Shown here: in pieces, positions 9,189 to 18,433 of the stretch
Numbering within the stretch: the stretch's first letter is position 1
Layout: every line of letters begins with the position of its first letter
Assembly (NCBI GenBank): GCA_902806425.1
Contig: CADCWP010000046.1
Location: forward strand, 1-40,222
Direction: 5' to 3'
DNA: 40,222 nucleotides
DNA from: an uncultured Truepera sp.
GTDB lineage: Bacteria; Deinococcota; Deinococci; Deinococcales; Trueperaceae
Position numbers and translations under genes: made by a program
Notes under the pieces: model-generated
Database searches by the model: none
Seen by the model: only the letters and a program-made list of their open reading frames with translations
What the model was told of the DNA's origin: nothing

Positions 9189-10235
9189 TCACAGCGCTAC
9201 GACCTCGCCTGAAGGCACCCGGGGTCTCGTGGTGCCGCGCTCGACGAAGGTGACCGGCACCGTGACGCGTTTGGGTTGCGAGTCCTTATGGAGAATAACG
9301 GCCAGCGTTTCGGCGAGCATGAGGTCGACGGGCTGCTGCACCGTCGTAAGCGCGTAGCTTTGCCACGAGGCCGCCTCAATATCGTCGAAGCCGACTATAG
9401 CGACGTCTTCGGGAACCCGCAGACCGCACTCGGCGCGGGCGGTGTCGAGTGCGCCGAGCGCGATAAGATCGCTTGCACAAAAAAGTGCGTCGGGCGGCCC
9501 CTTTTGGCTGAGCAGATGGTGGGCCGCGTTTCGGCCCCAGTCGTAGCTGTAGTCTTTTTCGAGCGCGTACGAAAGCGCCGCGCCGCGCTCCTTTAAGCGG
9601 GTCATAAAACCGCCCTTGCGGTCGTGGTTGGTCGAGGTGTCGGGGTGGCCGCCGATAAAGGCGAACCGCGTGTGTCCGGCGTCTAAAAAGGCGTCTGCGA
9701 CCATCCGGCCACCCGCGACGTTGTCGCACGAGACGGCGTGGACGTTGGGATCGTCCAGGTAGCGGTTAAAGAGCACGACCGGGATGCCCGCGTCGCAAAA
9801 AACTTCGGCCATGTGCGACGACAGCGTGATCGAGGCGACGACCATCGCCTCGACGCGGTACTGTAGCGCCGTCCGCAGCACCTTGTCGATGTCCCCCCCG
9901 TCATCGACGTTGAAATACATGACCTGCCGCCCGGCCGCCCAGAGCTGCGCGGTAAACGCGTCTAACACCTTTGGATAAAGGTGGTTGTCAAGCCGCGCGA
10001 TCAGTACGCCGACGATCCGGGTGCGCTGCTGAACCAGGCTGCGCGCAAAGGCGTTCGGATGGTAGCCGAGGTCCTGGGCGACGCCGAGCACCCGTTTGCG
10101 CGTCTCGGGTGCGATCTTCCCGTTTGCGCTAAAAGCCCGCGAGACGACCGACTGCGAGACGCCCGCCGCCTTAGCGACGTCGTGCGAGGTGACGTTTGCC
10201 GGAGCTTTAGAGGGTTTTTTTCGTTGCTGGGTCAC
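9189..10235 (-). CDS. LacI family transcriptional regulator
   Basis: VTSHDVAKAAGVSQSVVSRAFSANGKIAPETRKRVLGVAQDLGYHPNAFARSL HTH plus periplasmic-binding-like domain. Likely GTG start at 10235 rather than 10286. Confidence 0.92.
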   Translation of the reverse strand: MTQQRKKPSKAPANVTSHDVAKAAGVSQSVVSRAFSANGKIAPETRKRVLGVAQDLGYHPNAFARSLVQQRTRIVGVLIARLDNHLYPKVLDAFTAQLWAAGRQVMYFNVDDGGDIDKVLRTALQYRVEAMVVASITLSSHMAEVFCDAGIPVVLFNRYLDDPNVHAVSCDNVAGGRMVADAFLDAGHTRFAFIGGHPDTSTNHDRKGGFMTRLKERGAALSYALEKDYSYDWGRNAAHHLLSQKGPPDALFCASDLIALGALDTARAECGLRVPEDVAIVGFDDIEAASWQSYALTTVQQPVDLMLAETLAVILHKDSQPKRVTVPVTFVERGTTRPRVPSGEVVAL

Positions 10236-10239
10236 GGTT

Positions 10240-11025
10240 CTAGGGTGACGCCGGCGTCGCCTGAGATGGCTCGCCGAACGCCGCAACGGTCGCCTTCGCT
10301 CCGGCTACGAGATAGTTGAGGTCCGACTGCACGGTGACGAAGCGGTAGCCGAGTGAGAGCATCCGCTTGGCGTAGGCCGCCGACATGGTGTGGACCCCGG
10401 CGATAAGCCCGTGTTCTTGAGCAGCCTCGAGAATTTGTCCCAGCGCCGCGACCACCGGACCCTCACCCCAATCGGCCCCCGGTGCGCCGCCGAGCGCCTG
10501 ACTGAGGTCGGCGGGACCGACGTAGACGGCGTCTAAGCCAGGGACGGACATGATTTCAGCGAGGTTTTCGAGTGCCTGGGCGGTTTCGATCATGGCGAAC
10601 GTCAGCACCTCATCGTTGGCACCCTGCGCGTAGTCGTCACCCGCGTAGAGGCGGACACGGGTGGGGCCGAACGAGCGGTAGCCGTGGGGTGGATAGCGGC
10701 AGGCCCCCACGAACGCCTCGCACTGCGCGCGGGTACTGATCATCGGGCAGATGACGCCGTAGCAGCCCGCGTCGAGCAGCTTCATCAGGACTCCGGGTTC
10801 GTTCCACGGCGCGCGGGCGAGCGGCACGGTAGTCGTGCTCGAGATCGCTTGGAGCATCGGCAAGGCGGCCTCGAATCCGAAGGGGCCGTGTTGGAGGTCA
10901 ATCGTCAGGGTGTCGAACCCCTGATGGGCCATCGCTTCGGCGCTGAGCGATGAAGGGATATGAAGCCAGCCGTTGAGTACGGGTTCCCCGGCCTTTAGTT
11001 TTTGCTTCGCCACGTTTTTTAACAT
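10240..11025 (-). CDS. HpcH/HpaI aldolase family protein
   Basis: GFDTLTIDLQHGPFGFE, GCYGVICPMISTRAQCEAFVGACRYPPHGYRSFGP, MIETAQALENL, GLDAVYVGPADLSQALG. Confidence 0.93.
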   Translation of the reverse strand: MLKNVAKQKLKAGEPVLNGWLHIPSSLSAEAMAHQGFDTLTIDLQHGPFGFEAALPMLQAISSTTTVPLARAPWNEPGVLMKLLDAGCYGVICPMISTRAQCEAFVGACRYPPHGYRSFGPTRVRLYAGDDYAQGANDEVLTFAMIETAQALENLAEIMSVPGLDAVYVGPADLSQALGGAPGADWGEGPVVAALGQILEAAQEHGLIAGVHTMSAAYAKRMLSLGYRFVTVQSDLNYLVAGAKATVAAFGEPSQATPASP

Positions 11026-11086
11026 GGGGTTGGGTCGTGGTGCATGACCCGCCTTTCTTTCGAGGTTTTACGCTCGCGGCTGTGTG

Positions 11087-11778
11087 TCACGCTCGCAGCC
11101 AGTCGTGCATAAGGGCGGACACCGCTTCGGGTTGCTCGAGCGGCGCGTAGTGACCGCACGCCGCGAGCGGCTCGAGACGCGCGCTCGGGATGAGGTCGCG
11201 CATCTCGTGGTGCAACTCCAGCGGCGTCACCCGGTCCTGACGTCCGGCGATAAGCAGCGTCGGGCAGGCGATAGTGTGCAGCGACGGGCGGCTGTCGGCG
11301 CGACTTTCCAAAAGCCCTAACTGCACCAAAAAGGTCTCGACGCCGACCGCGAACGCCATCGCTTCTACAACCTCTCGGACCCTCGCCGCTGCGCTCGTCT
11401 CACCGTAAACCCCCTCGGTATGGCTGCGGACGATGTCGGGGAAGCGGCCTCCTAGTGCCCCCTGCCGCCAGCGCGCCCAAGTCTCGTGGTTGTAGGGCGT
11501 ACTGCCCCGCGGGTTGGTGCTTAAAAGGCAGAGTTTGACCGCGCGCTCCGGTGCCTGCCGCATGATCTCGAGAGCCACGAGTCCTCCGAGTGAAAAGCCG
11601 ACGAGCGCAAAACGTTCAGGTGCTCTTCGCAAGGTCGCTGCGGCGCACCCAACGATGTCGCGTCCCTCAGTAGCCAAAAGCACGAACGGCTCGGCCACGT
11701 CGCTGAGCGCGTCCACCTGAGCTGCAAAGACCGTCTCGGTACAGAGCGTTCCGGGTAGCAGACGAGCGGTACCTTCAT
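11087..11778 (-). pseudogene. Alpha/beta hydrolase, apparently frameshifted near its N-terminus
   Basis: ORF 11087..11716 has FALVGFSLGGLVALEIM. The same frame continues upstream as LLPGTLCTETVFAAQVDALSDV, while ATG at 11778 gives MKVPLV in another frame. A one-base shift near 11757-11762 would restore MKVPLVLLPGTLCTETVFAAQ. Confidence 0.65.
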
Positions 11779-11883
11779 GCCTAAGACGTGGGGACCAGAT
11801 AGGGCTGTGTAGCCGTTTCGGACACCACCCAAGTCACCTGAGACGCCGAGAGGTGTACCCGGGCTACGTGGCGGCACGGTGGC

Positions 11884-12543
11884 TTATTCATGGCTGCCGA
11901 TACGCTCCAGCACCTCTCGTTCACGGTCCTCATGGTCGTCCGGCACTCGGACCATCTTGCCCGTTTCGTCGGCTTCGTACCCCATCTTCTCAGCGGCCCT
12001 GGTGACGTACGGCGACCAGTAGGGGTCCTTAAAGGTAAAAACGTCGTGAGGATCGAGCACCGCGGACATCCAGGCCGTACCTGCTTCGCCCGGCAAGACC
12101 TCGAAACCGCGCCAGAGCTTGGGCGGCAAGCTGATAAAGTCCCACTTTTCCAGCACCGTTTCGCCGTCGACCCTATCTTCGTTTTCGCCCCAGTAAAACC
12201 GCCATCTGTGTTCGGTCAGCGGCATAAAGCACTCCACGTAGTCGTGGGTATGGTAGGCGGGACCGTTGCCGGGTTCAGCCTTGACCATCCCGATCTGAAA
12301 CCGGTGCGGCAGACCGATCATCGGGGCGAAGCTCGGGTTTTCGCTCGCGGTGTCGCCGATCACGGCGTAATTGAGGCGCTGGTGGTGGGGTAGGGGAGAG
12401 TCGATAAACATCATCGGGCTGGGCTGTGCGAGCATCTCTTTAAAACGGCTGATACGGCCCGTCATGGCACCGAGTTCCCGGTTTGCGGGCGTGTGGTCTC
12501 GAGGGTCTACGGGTACGTCTACCGCCATTACAACCCCTTTCAT
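11884..12543 (-). CDS. Cupin-domain protein
   Basis: GNGPAYHTHDYVECFMPLTEHRWRFYWG and WDFISLPPKLWRGFEVLPGE suggest cupin motifs 1 and 2. Alternative ATG at 12528. Confidence 0.7.
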   Translation of the reverse strand: MKGVVMAVDVPVDPRDHTPANRELGAMTGRISRFKEMLAQPSPMMFIDSPLPHHQRLNYAVIGDTASENPSFAPMIGLPHRFQIGMVKAEPGNGPAYHTHDYVECFMPLTEHRWRFYWGENEDRVDGETVLEKWDFISLPPKLWRGFEVLPGEAGTAWMSAVLDPHDVFTFKDPYWSPYVTRAAEKMGYEADETGKMVRVPDDHEDREREVLERIGSHE

Positions 12544-12566
12544 CTTTCCCTGGATAGCTGCTTGTA

Positions 12567-12584
12567 TGTGACTACGTAATCACA
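12567..12584. promoter_or_regulatory. Near-perfect 18-bp palindrome, candidate LacI-family operator (site 1)
   Basis: TGTGACTACGTAATCACA, one mismatched pair, just downstream of the leftward promoter. Confidence 0.65.
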
Positions 12585-12599
12585 CAGAGAGCACTAAGC

Positions 12600-12628
12600 A
12601 CTATAGATTTTGCAGACACGGCTGTCAA
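12600..12628 (-). promoter_or_regulatory. Sigma70-like promoter for the leftward operon
   Basis: Minus strand TTGACA (12628-12623), 17-nt spacer, TATAGT (12605-12600). Confidence 0.7.
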
Positions 12629-12699
12629 CAGTGTCTAAATCTACACTTTTTAGCTTAATAAGCTAAAGACTATGCACAAAGAAGTCCTGCTCTATGGAG

Positions 12700-12728
12700 T
12701 TGACAATTTTTGTGAATACGTAGTACGG
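12700..12728 (+). promoter_or_regulatory. Candidate promoter overlapped by operator-like site 2
   Basis: TTGACA at 12700-12705, weak -10 region near 12721-12729. TGTGAATACGTAGTACGG at 12711-12728 shares the left arm and TACGTA core with site 1. Confidence 0.5.
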
Positions 12729-12799
12729 TGCAGTTCTCAGAACAGTCCGGCTCCGGAACGGGCGGTCGGTGAGGTAATCACAAAATCAGGAGGCATTAG

Positions 12800-14119
12800 A
12801 TGAAACGGTTTTGGTCGCTTCTTCTCGTCTTGGCGCTGTCTATCGCAGGCGCGCAAACCCCCACCGCCGCCGATTACAACCTACAAGAAGGCAAACCCTA
12901 TGACGGCACTGAACTCAATTTTTTAATCTGCTGCACGGCGGTCGCGCAGTTTGCCGCGCTGATTGAGCGCACGCAGGAATTCACCGAACTTACCGGCATC
13001 ACCGTCAACTGGTCGAACACGCCGTACGAATCGTACAAAGACGAAATCTTGGTCGAAGCCTCCGCAGGGACCGGCAGTTACGACCTCGTGGCCTGGGTCG
13101 ACGCTTGGGGGCCGCAGCTCGAGCCCTTCCTCCTCCCCATCGACGACCGCGCCGCCGCCGACGGCGTCGATCTGAGCGACTACCCCGAGGTCTACTTGGA
13201 CGCCGCGCGGCTCGGCACCGACACGCTCTACGGCCTGCCCTTGCGGGGTCACGCTTTTATGCTCTGGTACCGCCAAGACTTATTGGAGGAAGCCGGGCTC
13301 GAGGTGCCGACCACTTGGCAAGAGGTCGCGGCAGCGGCCCAGACGATCCGAGAACAAACCGACATGGAGGGCGTGTCGCTCTACTACAACGTCGGTACGG
13401 GCCAGAATCTGTTTCCCTGGTTGTCGATGCTGTGGGGCGCGGGCGGCGACGTTTTCGACGAGAACAACCGGCCTATTTTTAACAACGAGACGGGCCTCGA
13501 AGTAACCGAGTTCTACGCGAACTTTATCCGCGAAGGGCTGACCGCGCCCGACGCTGTGACCAAGGGCGAACAAGAAGGCTGGCAGGCGGTCGCCCAGGGG
13601 CGCGCGGCGATGTTTCCCGGCTGGTCGTGGATCTACGAAAGTCTGGCAAATCCGGAGTTCTCCGAGCCGGAGGTGATCGACAACCTGGGATTTGTCGCCG
13701 CGCCGGGTTGGGAGGGTGGTGAGCGCACCTCGTACGGCTATATCTGGCCGGTCGGGATTTTTAGCGGCAGCCGCAACCAAGACGCTGCCTGGGAATACCT
13801 CAAGTTTTTAACGAACGACCAGGTAAACCTCGAGCTGGTCCTCGACAAGAGCGTTCCCGAACTCTCGACGGTGGTGGCGACGCGCTACTCGGCGCTGCGG
13901 TCGCCCGAGGTCAACGAAACGACCGGCGGTTTGCAGGAGGCGATGGCGGACTCTTTGGAACAGGCCCGTACGGAACCGCTCGTACCGGAGTGGCTCGAGG
14001 TCCAGTCGGTTTTAGAGGTCGCCATCAACGAGATCGCCAACGGGGCCGACGTAAAGGGCACGCTCGATACTGCCGCCGCCGACGTCGAAGAGATCATGTC
14101 GCGAGCGGGGTACTACTAA
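12800..14119 (+). CDS. Extracellular solute-binding protein of a sugar-type ABC transporter
   Basis: Signal peptide MKRFWSLLLVLALSIAGAQ; WYRQDLLEEAGLEVPTTWQEV; AAWEYLKFLTND; followed by two permeases. RBS-like AGGAGG upstream. Confidence 0.93.
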   Translation: MKRFWSLLLVLALSIAGAQTPTAADYNLQEGKPYDGTELNFLICCTAVAQFAALIERTQEFTELTGITVNWSNTPYESYKDEILVEASAGTGSYDLVAWVDAWGPQLEPFLLPIDDRAAADGVDLSDYPEVYLDAARLGTDTLYGLPLRGHAFMLWYRQDLLEEAGLEVPTTWQEVAAAAQTIREQTDMEGVSLYYNVGTGQNLFPWLSMLWGAGGDVFDENNRPIFNNETGLEVTEFYANFIREGLTAPDAVTKGEQEGWQAVAQGRAAMFPGWSWIYESLANPEFSEPEVIDNLGFVAAPGWEGGERTSYGYIWPVGIFSGSRNQDAAWEYLKFLTNDQVNLELVLDKSVPELSTVVATRYSALRSPEVNETTGGLQEAMADSLEQARTEPLVPEWLEVQSVLEVAINEIANGADVKGTLDTAAADVEEIMSRAGYY

Positions 14120-14129
14120 GGCACATTGA

Positions 14130-14159
14130 GTCGGGGACGTCTCAACGGGCGTCCCCGAC
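14130..14159. promoter_or_regulatory. Intercistronic stem-loop (10-bp perfect stem, 10-nt loop) without T-tract
   Basis: GTCGGGGACG-TCTCAACGGG-CGTCCCCGAC, 11 nt after the SBP stop codon. Confidence 0.75.
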
Positions 14160-14264
14160 CGGCTATACCCTGCGCGGGGGTCCCCCAGGTAAACCCTTAT
14201 AACCCCGCCGAGCCCTGGACTGTAGCCGTGTACGGTCGGGTCCCCCTGTACAAGTTGCTGACGC

Positions 14265-15278
14265 GTGGTGGCCTTAGCGCCACCGGGAGAGGAGACGCTT
14301 ATCCATAGCCGCCGCACCCTTTTCTGGCTTTTAACGCCCGCCGTCGCCCTTCTCCTGCTGACGACGACCTACCCGCTCGTCTACGCGCTCGCCAATTCGT
14401 TTCGCTACTGGGTTTTGAGCCGCCCCGGACAGGAGCGCTGGGTCGGATTTGAAAACTACACCCGCGCGTTTGGCGACAGCGACTTTCTCAACAGCCTGCT
14501 CGTATCAGTCAATTACACAGCTTTGGCCGTCGTTTTCGCGGTGTCGCTTGGGCTCGGCATCGCGCTGCTGCTACAAAAAGCGAGCCGCCTACACACCTTC
14601 GTCAAGGTTCTGCTGATCTTCCCGTTCGCGGTCTCGCCCGCGCTCAAGGGGTTTTCGTTTCGGTTTATGCTCGACAGCCATTCCGGCGTGTTCGACGCGA
14701 TTGCCGATGTGATCGTGCGTTCGGTCGGTTGGGTGCTGACCTTGGGCGGGCTCGTTCACTACCCGGCGTTTCAGATCGGGGGGCTTGAAGCCGGACGCCT
14801 GACGCTGCTCCCGGCGCTGAAGTTTCCCGTCACCGCGGACACCATCTGGCTCGCCGACGGTTTTTGGGCGCTTTTTTGGATGGCGATGAGTGAGGTGTGG
14901 GGGTGGGCGCCCCTGTTCGCGCTGATGTTTTTGGGGGCGCTCGGCTCGATTGACACCGACATCTTTAACGCCGCGCGAATCGACGGGGCGACCTCGGGGC
15001 GCATCTTCTGGCACATCACGCTGCCTCTCTTGCGCCCGGTCATCCTTATCGTCACACTCCTTAAGATCATCTCGTCCCTCCGGATGTTCGACCAAGTGGT
15101 GACAATGACCGGAGGCGGGCCGGGGCGCGCGACCGAGACGATCAATCACCTTATCTATCAGGTCGGTTTCGGGCGGGGCCTCGACATGGGGTACGCCTCG
15201 GCGATGGCCTACATCCTGGTTGTCGCGTTATCGCTATTCGCATTTCTTTACGTCCGCGTGCTTTTCCGGAGGGCGTAG
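14265..15278 (+). CDS. Sugar ABC transporter permease (MalF-like)
   Basis: Multiple TM segments; EAA-like DIFNAARIDGATSGRIFWHITLPLLRPVI. Exact start uncertain. Confidence 0.9.
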   Translation: MVALAPPGEETLIHSRRTLFWLLTPAVALLLLTTTYPLVYALANSFRYWVLSRPGQERWVGFENYTRAFGDSDFLNSLLVSVNYTALAVVFAVSLGLGIALLLQKASRLHTFVKVLLIFPFAVSPALKGFSFRFMLDSHSGVFDAIADVIVRSVGWVLTLGGLVHYPAFQIGGLEAGRLTLLPALKFPVTADTIWLADGFWALFWMAMSEVWGWAPLFALMFLGALGSIDTDIFNAARIDGATSGRIFWHITLPLLRPVILIVTLLKIISSLRMFDQVVTMTGGGPGRATETINHLIYQVGFGRGLDMGYASAMAYILVVALSLFAFLYVRVLFRRA

Positions 15279-15285
15279 GAGGATT

Positions 15286-16209
15286 ATGACCGTCACCCGA
15301 GCCCGCACCCCCGCTATGACCGGACGCCCGCGCCCACGCCTCCGGTGGGGCAACCTCATGGACACCTTCGCTTCGCTTCTCGTTGTCGTGTTCGTGCTGC
15401 TGCCCATCTTCTGGCTTACCCTGACCGCCTTCAAGGGGCAGCGCGACGCCTTTTCACTCCGGCTCTTTTTCGAGCCTACGTTGGCGAACTTTCGGACGAT
15501 CTTTTCCGACACCTACCGTGCGGGCGACATGCTGGTCGACAGTCTGGTTGTCTCGAGCATCACCATCCTCATCACCCTGCCGGTCGCTATCGTCGCGGCC
15601 TACGCGTTTTCGCGGTTCCGGTTCCGCGGCAGCGACCTGCTCTTGGTCTGGGTCTTAGCAACGCAGTTTTTACCGCCGGTTGTGGTCTTGCTGCCCTTTT
15701 ACAACCTTTTCCGGCGACCGTTCGGTTGGCTTCCCGAGAGCTGGCTTGACGTGTCCTTTTTCGATAATCTTTCCCGCTTCACCCTGCTCGACACCTACGC
15801 GGCGCTCATCATCCTGAACTTGTCGTTTACGCTGCCCTACGCGATCTGGCTCCTAAAAGGTTTTGTCGACGCCCTGCCGGGGGAACTCGAGGAGGCCGCC
15901 TACGTCGACGGCAGCACCACCTTCGGCGTCCTGCGCCACATCACCTTCCCGCTCATCTTGCCGGGCATCATCGTATCGGCGGCGTTTGCGTTTATCTCTA
16001 CTTGGAACGAGTTCATCTTCGCGCTCGTCGTCGGCGGGCAGCGGGTGACGACCGTGCAAGTCGGTCTCAACCTGATGAACAGCGCCACCGGCGTGATCTG
16101 GGGGCAGATGTCGGCGGTGGGCGTGCTCATCATGGTGCCGCTGATCGCCCTGTCGTTCTTGATCCGCCGTCACTTCGTCAGCGGCATCACCTCGGGAGCG
16201 GTAAAATAA
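15286..16209 (+). CDS. Carbohydrate ABC transporter permease (MalG-like)
   Basis: ELEEAAYVDGSTTFGVLRHITFPLILPGI; C-terminal RRHFVSGITSGAVK. Start placed at ATG 15286 after AGGAGG rather than at 15220. Confidence 0.9.
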   Translation: MTVTRARTPAMTGRPRPRLRWGNLMDTFASLLVVVFVLLPIFWLTLTAFKGQRDAFSLRLFFEPTLANFRTIFSDTYRAGDMLVDSLVVSSITILITLPVAIVAAYAFSRFRFRGSDLLLVWVLATQFLPPVVVLLPFYNLFRRPFGWLPESWLDVSFFDNLSRFTLLDTYAALIILNLSFTLPYAIWLLKGFVDALPGELEEAAYVDGSTTFGVLRHITFPLILPGIIVSAAFAFISTWNEFIFALVVGGQRVTTVQVGLNLMNSATGVIWGQMSAVGVLIMVPLIALSFLIRRHFVSGITSGAVK

Positions 16210-16210
16210 C

Positions 16211-17311
16211 ATGTCTGAACAAAAACACCCCTCAAAAGCTAAGGCGACCGCTCAGCCGGTTCTCGACGTGCCTTACCGTGACGTTCACGAGCTGCTCTAC
16301 CCGGAAGGTGAGCAGCGGCAGCCCATGCGCGGCTTCCGGGACGATTACGTCGATATCGTGCACTACATCGTCCGCTGCACGCACGACATCTGGGAGGGCG
16401 GCGACGTCGGGCTGATTTACAGCCACTATTCGCATAACGCAAGGGTCCACACGCCGGAAGGGATGATCTACGGGCGCGACAAGGTCGCCGAGAACACCCT
16501 GCAAAACCGGGCCGCCTTCCCGAACCTGCGCGCGTTCGCCGATGACGTGATCTGGTCGGGCGACGAAGAGACGGGTTTTTACTCGTCGCACCGGGTTTAC
16601 GATATCGCGCAGCACACGGGCCACTCGGTCTACGGCCCCCCTACCGGGCGCTGGATGCGCCACTACACGATAGCCGACTGCTTGGTGCTGGAAAACCGCA
16701 TCGTCGAAGAGTGGTTGGTGTCCGACAACCTCGCCATCATGCAGGGCTTGGGCCTGGACCCCCACGCTTACGCAAGGCGTTTGGCCGAGCGCGACGCCGA
16801 CGCGGGCTTCGCTCCCCGCGACAGCTTCGGCGACGTGGACCACCACCGCGGCCAAGAGCCCCCTCCGCTGGAGCCCGACGAGCTGGGGACGGTCGAACCT
16901 GAAACGCTGATGCGCCGCAGCCTGCACGAGATTTGGAACTGGCGGATGTTGGGGCAGTTAGAACACTATTACGCCCCAAATTTGGTCTGTTACACGACCG
17001 GCAACCGTATCCTCTATGGCCGCGGCGACTACCGCCACAACCTGCTGGCTTTACTCGCCGCCCTACCCGACGCCCTACTTTTGGTCGATCACGCGGCTTC
17101 GGTGCCGAACGGCGAAACCGGCTACCGGGTCGCCGTGCGCTGGACGCTGCTCGGCACGCATACCGGGCCGGGGTGGTACGGCGCGCCGACGGGCAAACGG
17201 GTGCGGCTTATGGGGGTCACGCACAGTGAAATCCGGGACAACCGGGTCGTCAGAGAGTGGCTTATGTACGACGAAATCGCTCTGCTTAAACAGCTCGAGT
17301 GGCCCTCTTGA
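16211..17311 (+). CDS. Two-domain SnoaL/NTF2-like protein, copy 1
   Basis: Two SnoaL-like modules (VHYIVRCTHDIWEGGDVGLIYSHYSHNARVHT... and LHEIWNWRMLGQLEHYYAPNLVCYTTGNRILYGRGDY...). Strongly similar to the 18434 ORF. Confidence 0.82.
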   Translation: MSEQKHPSKAKATAQPVLDVPYRDVHELLYPEGEQRQPMRGFRDDYVDIVHYIVRCTHDIWEGGDVGLIYSHYSHNARVHTPEGMIYGRDKVAENTLQNRAAFPNLRAFADDVIWSGDEETGFYSSHRVYDIAQHTGHSVYGPPTGRWMRHYTIADCLVLENRIVEEWLVSDNLAIMQGLGLDPHAYARRLAERDADAGFAPRDSFGDVDHHRGQEPPPLEPDELGTVEPETLMRRSLHEIWNWRMLGQLEHYYAPNLVCYTTGNRILYGRGDYRHNLLALLAALPDALLLVDHAASVPNGETGYRVAVRWTLLGTHTGPGWYGAPTGKRVRLMGVTHSEIRDNRVVREWLMYDEIALLKQLEWPS

Positions 17312-17361
17312 GGTGCCGCGACCCCTACTCCTACCGCGTAGTGCTGAGGCTCAGCTAACGG

Positions 17362-18429
17362 ATGGACAGCTCCCCGGACGCTCTTACTTCCGTCCGTGAC
17401 CCCTCGGGTGAGGCTACCGAGCACGTCGTTCAGGGTGTGCGCCGCGTGTGGGAGGAGAAGGCTGTCGGGCTCATCTATGACCACTATCAGCATAATGTCC
17501 ACATTCATACCGCCTTTGGGGACTGTTACGGTCGGGATGACCTGGTGACGGACGCCGTGGCGCAACTCGCCGCCTTTCCCGACCTCCGGCTCTATGGAGA
17601 GGACGTGATTTGGGATGGGGCGCGCGGGTATGTCTCGCACCACGCCACCAGAGTAGCGCACAATACGGGCTACAGCGCCTTCGGTAGGCCGACCGGCAAG
17701 CGGGTCCGCTACCGCACCGTCACCGATTACCTCGTGCGTGGTGGGCGTATCGCCGAGACTTGGGTCGTACACGATGGGCTGGCGGTCGTTCGGCAACTCG
17801 GCCTCGGCGTCGCTGAGGCGGTCGGGGCGGTCACCGGGGTTCACCCCGCCCCACTGCCCCCGCATGGTGTCGGGGAGCCCCAGCGCCTGCGTGGTCAAAA
17901 CCCACCCGACAGCCCGCCCCGGCCCCTACTGAGTGACGGCGCTCCGGGAGACGGTATTAAAGCCTTTGTGGCCTGGGTTTGGCACGAGCTTTGGAACCGT
18001 CGCCGTTTCGACCGCGTCGCCGAGCTGTACGCCCCCGACTACCGCTTCTTCGGCCCCTCCGGAACCCGCCTGGGTACCCGCGACGGTTTTACGGCCTACG
18101 CGCTCGCTCTACTCGCGGCCTTTCCCGACGCGACCGTGCAGCTCGAGCGTCTGTCTTGCGTGGGCAGCGGTGCCGACTGGCGCGTCGCCGTACGCTGGCG
18201 GCTTTTCGGCACGCATGACGGCCCCAGCCGTTACGGTGCGCCCACCGGTCGCCGGGTCAACGTCCTCGGCATCACCCATCACCGCCTGCACGGTGGAGTG
18301 TTCCTTGAGGAATGGACTGTGTTCGACGAGCTGGCGCTGCTGGCACAGCTTTACGCCCCGGACGGCTCCGGTGCATCCCCGCCGCCCTCCGCAGAGCAGC
18401 CTGGCGGCTCAGAGACAGGAGTGAACTAA
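17362..18429 (+). CDS. Two-domain SnoaL/NTF2-like protein, divergent copy 2
   Basis: VQGVRRVWEEKAVGLIYDHYQHNVHIHTAFGDCYGRD and WHELWNRRRFDRVAELYAPDYRFFGPSGTRLGTRDG align with both modules of the neighbours. Confidence 0.78.
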   Translation: MDSSPDALTSVRDPSGEATEHVVQGVRRVWEEKAVGLIYDHYQHNVHIHTAFGDCYGRDDLVTDAVAQLAAFPDLRLYGEDVIWDGARGYVSHHATRVAHNTGYSAFGRPTGKRVRYRTVTDYLVRGGRIAETWVVHDGLAVVRQLGLGVAEAVGAVTGVHPAPLPPHGVGEPQRLRGQNPPDSPPRPLLSDGAPGDGIKAFVAWVWHELWNRRRFDRVAELYAPDYRFFGPSGTRLGTRDGFTAYALALLAAFPDATVQLERLSCVGSGADWRVAVRWRLFGTHDGPSRYGAPTGRRVNVLGITHHRLHGGVFLEEWTVFDELALLAQLYAPDGSGASPPPSAEQPGGSETGVN

Positions 18430-18433
18430 GCTT

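Noticed and set aside
6066-12543. Naming the cluster a sulfopropanediol (DHPS) degradation pathway because of HisD-like plus SDR genes
   Set aside because: Homology to HpsN-type proteins is plausible, but no sulfolyase or sulfonate-specific gene is seen, and nitrilase, aldolase and SnoaL genes do not belong to that pathway.
12567-12584. CRP-binding site
   Set aside because: TGTGA and TCACA are 8 nt apart rather than 6, and a LacI-family regulator is encoded in the cluster.
14589-15149. Long antisense ORF over the permease (also 7979-8476, 16232-16927, 29343-29846, 25486-26172)
   Set aside because: High-GC shadow ORFs opposite well-supported genes, with low-complexity Arg/Pro/Ala-rich translations and no domain motifs.
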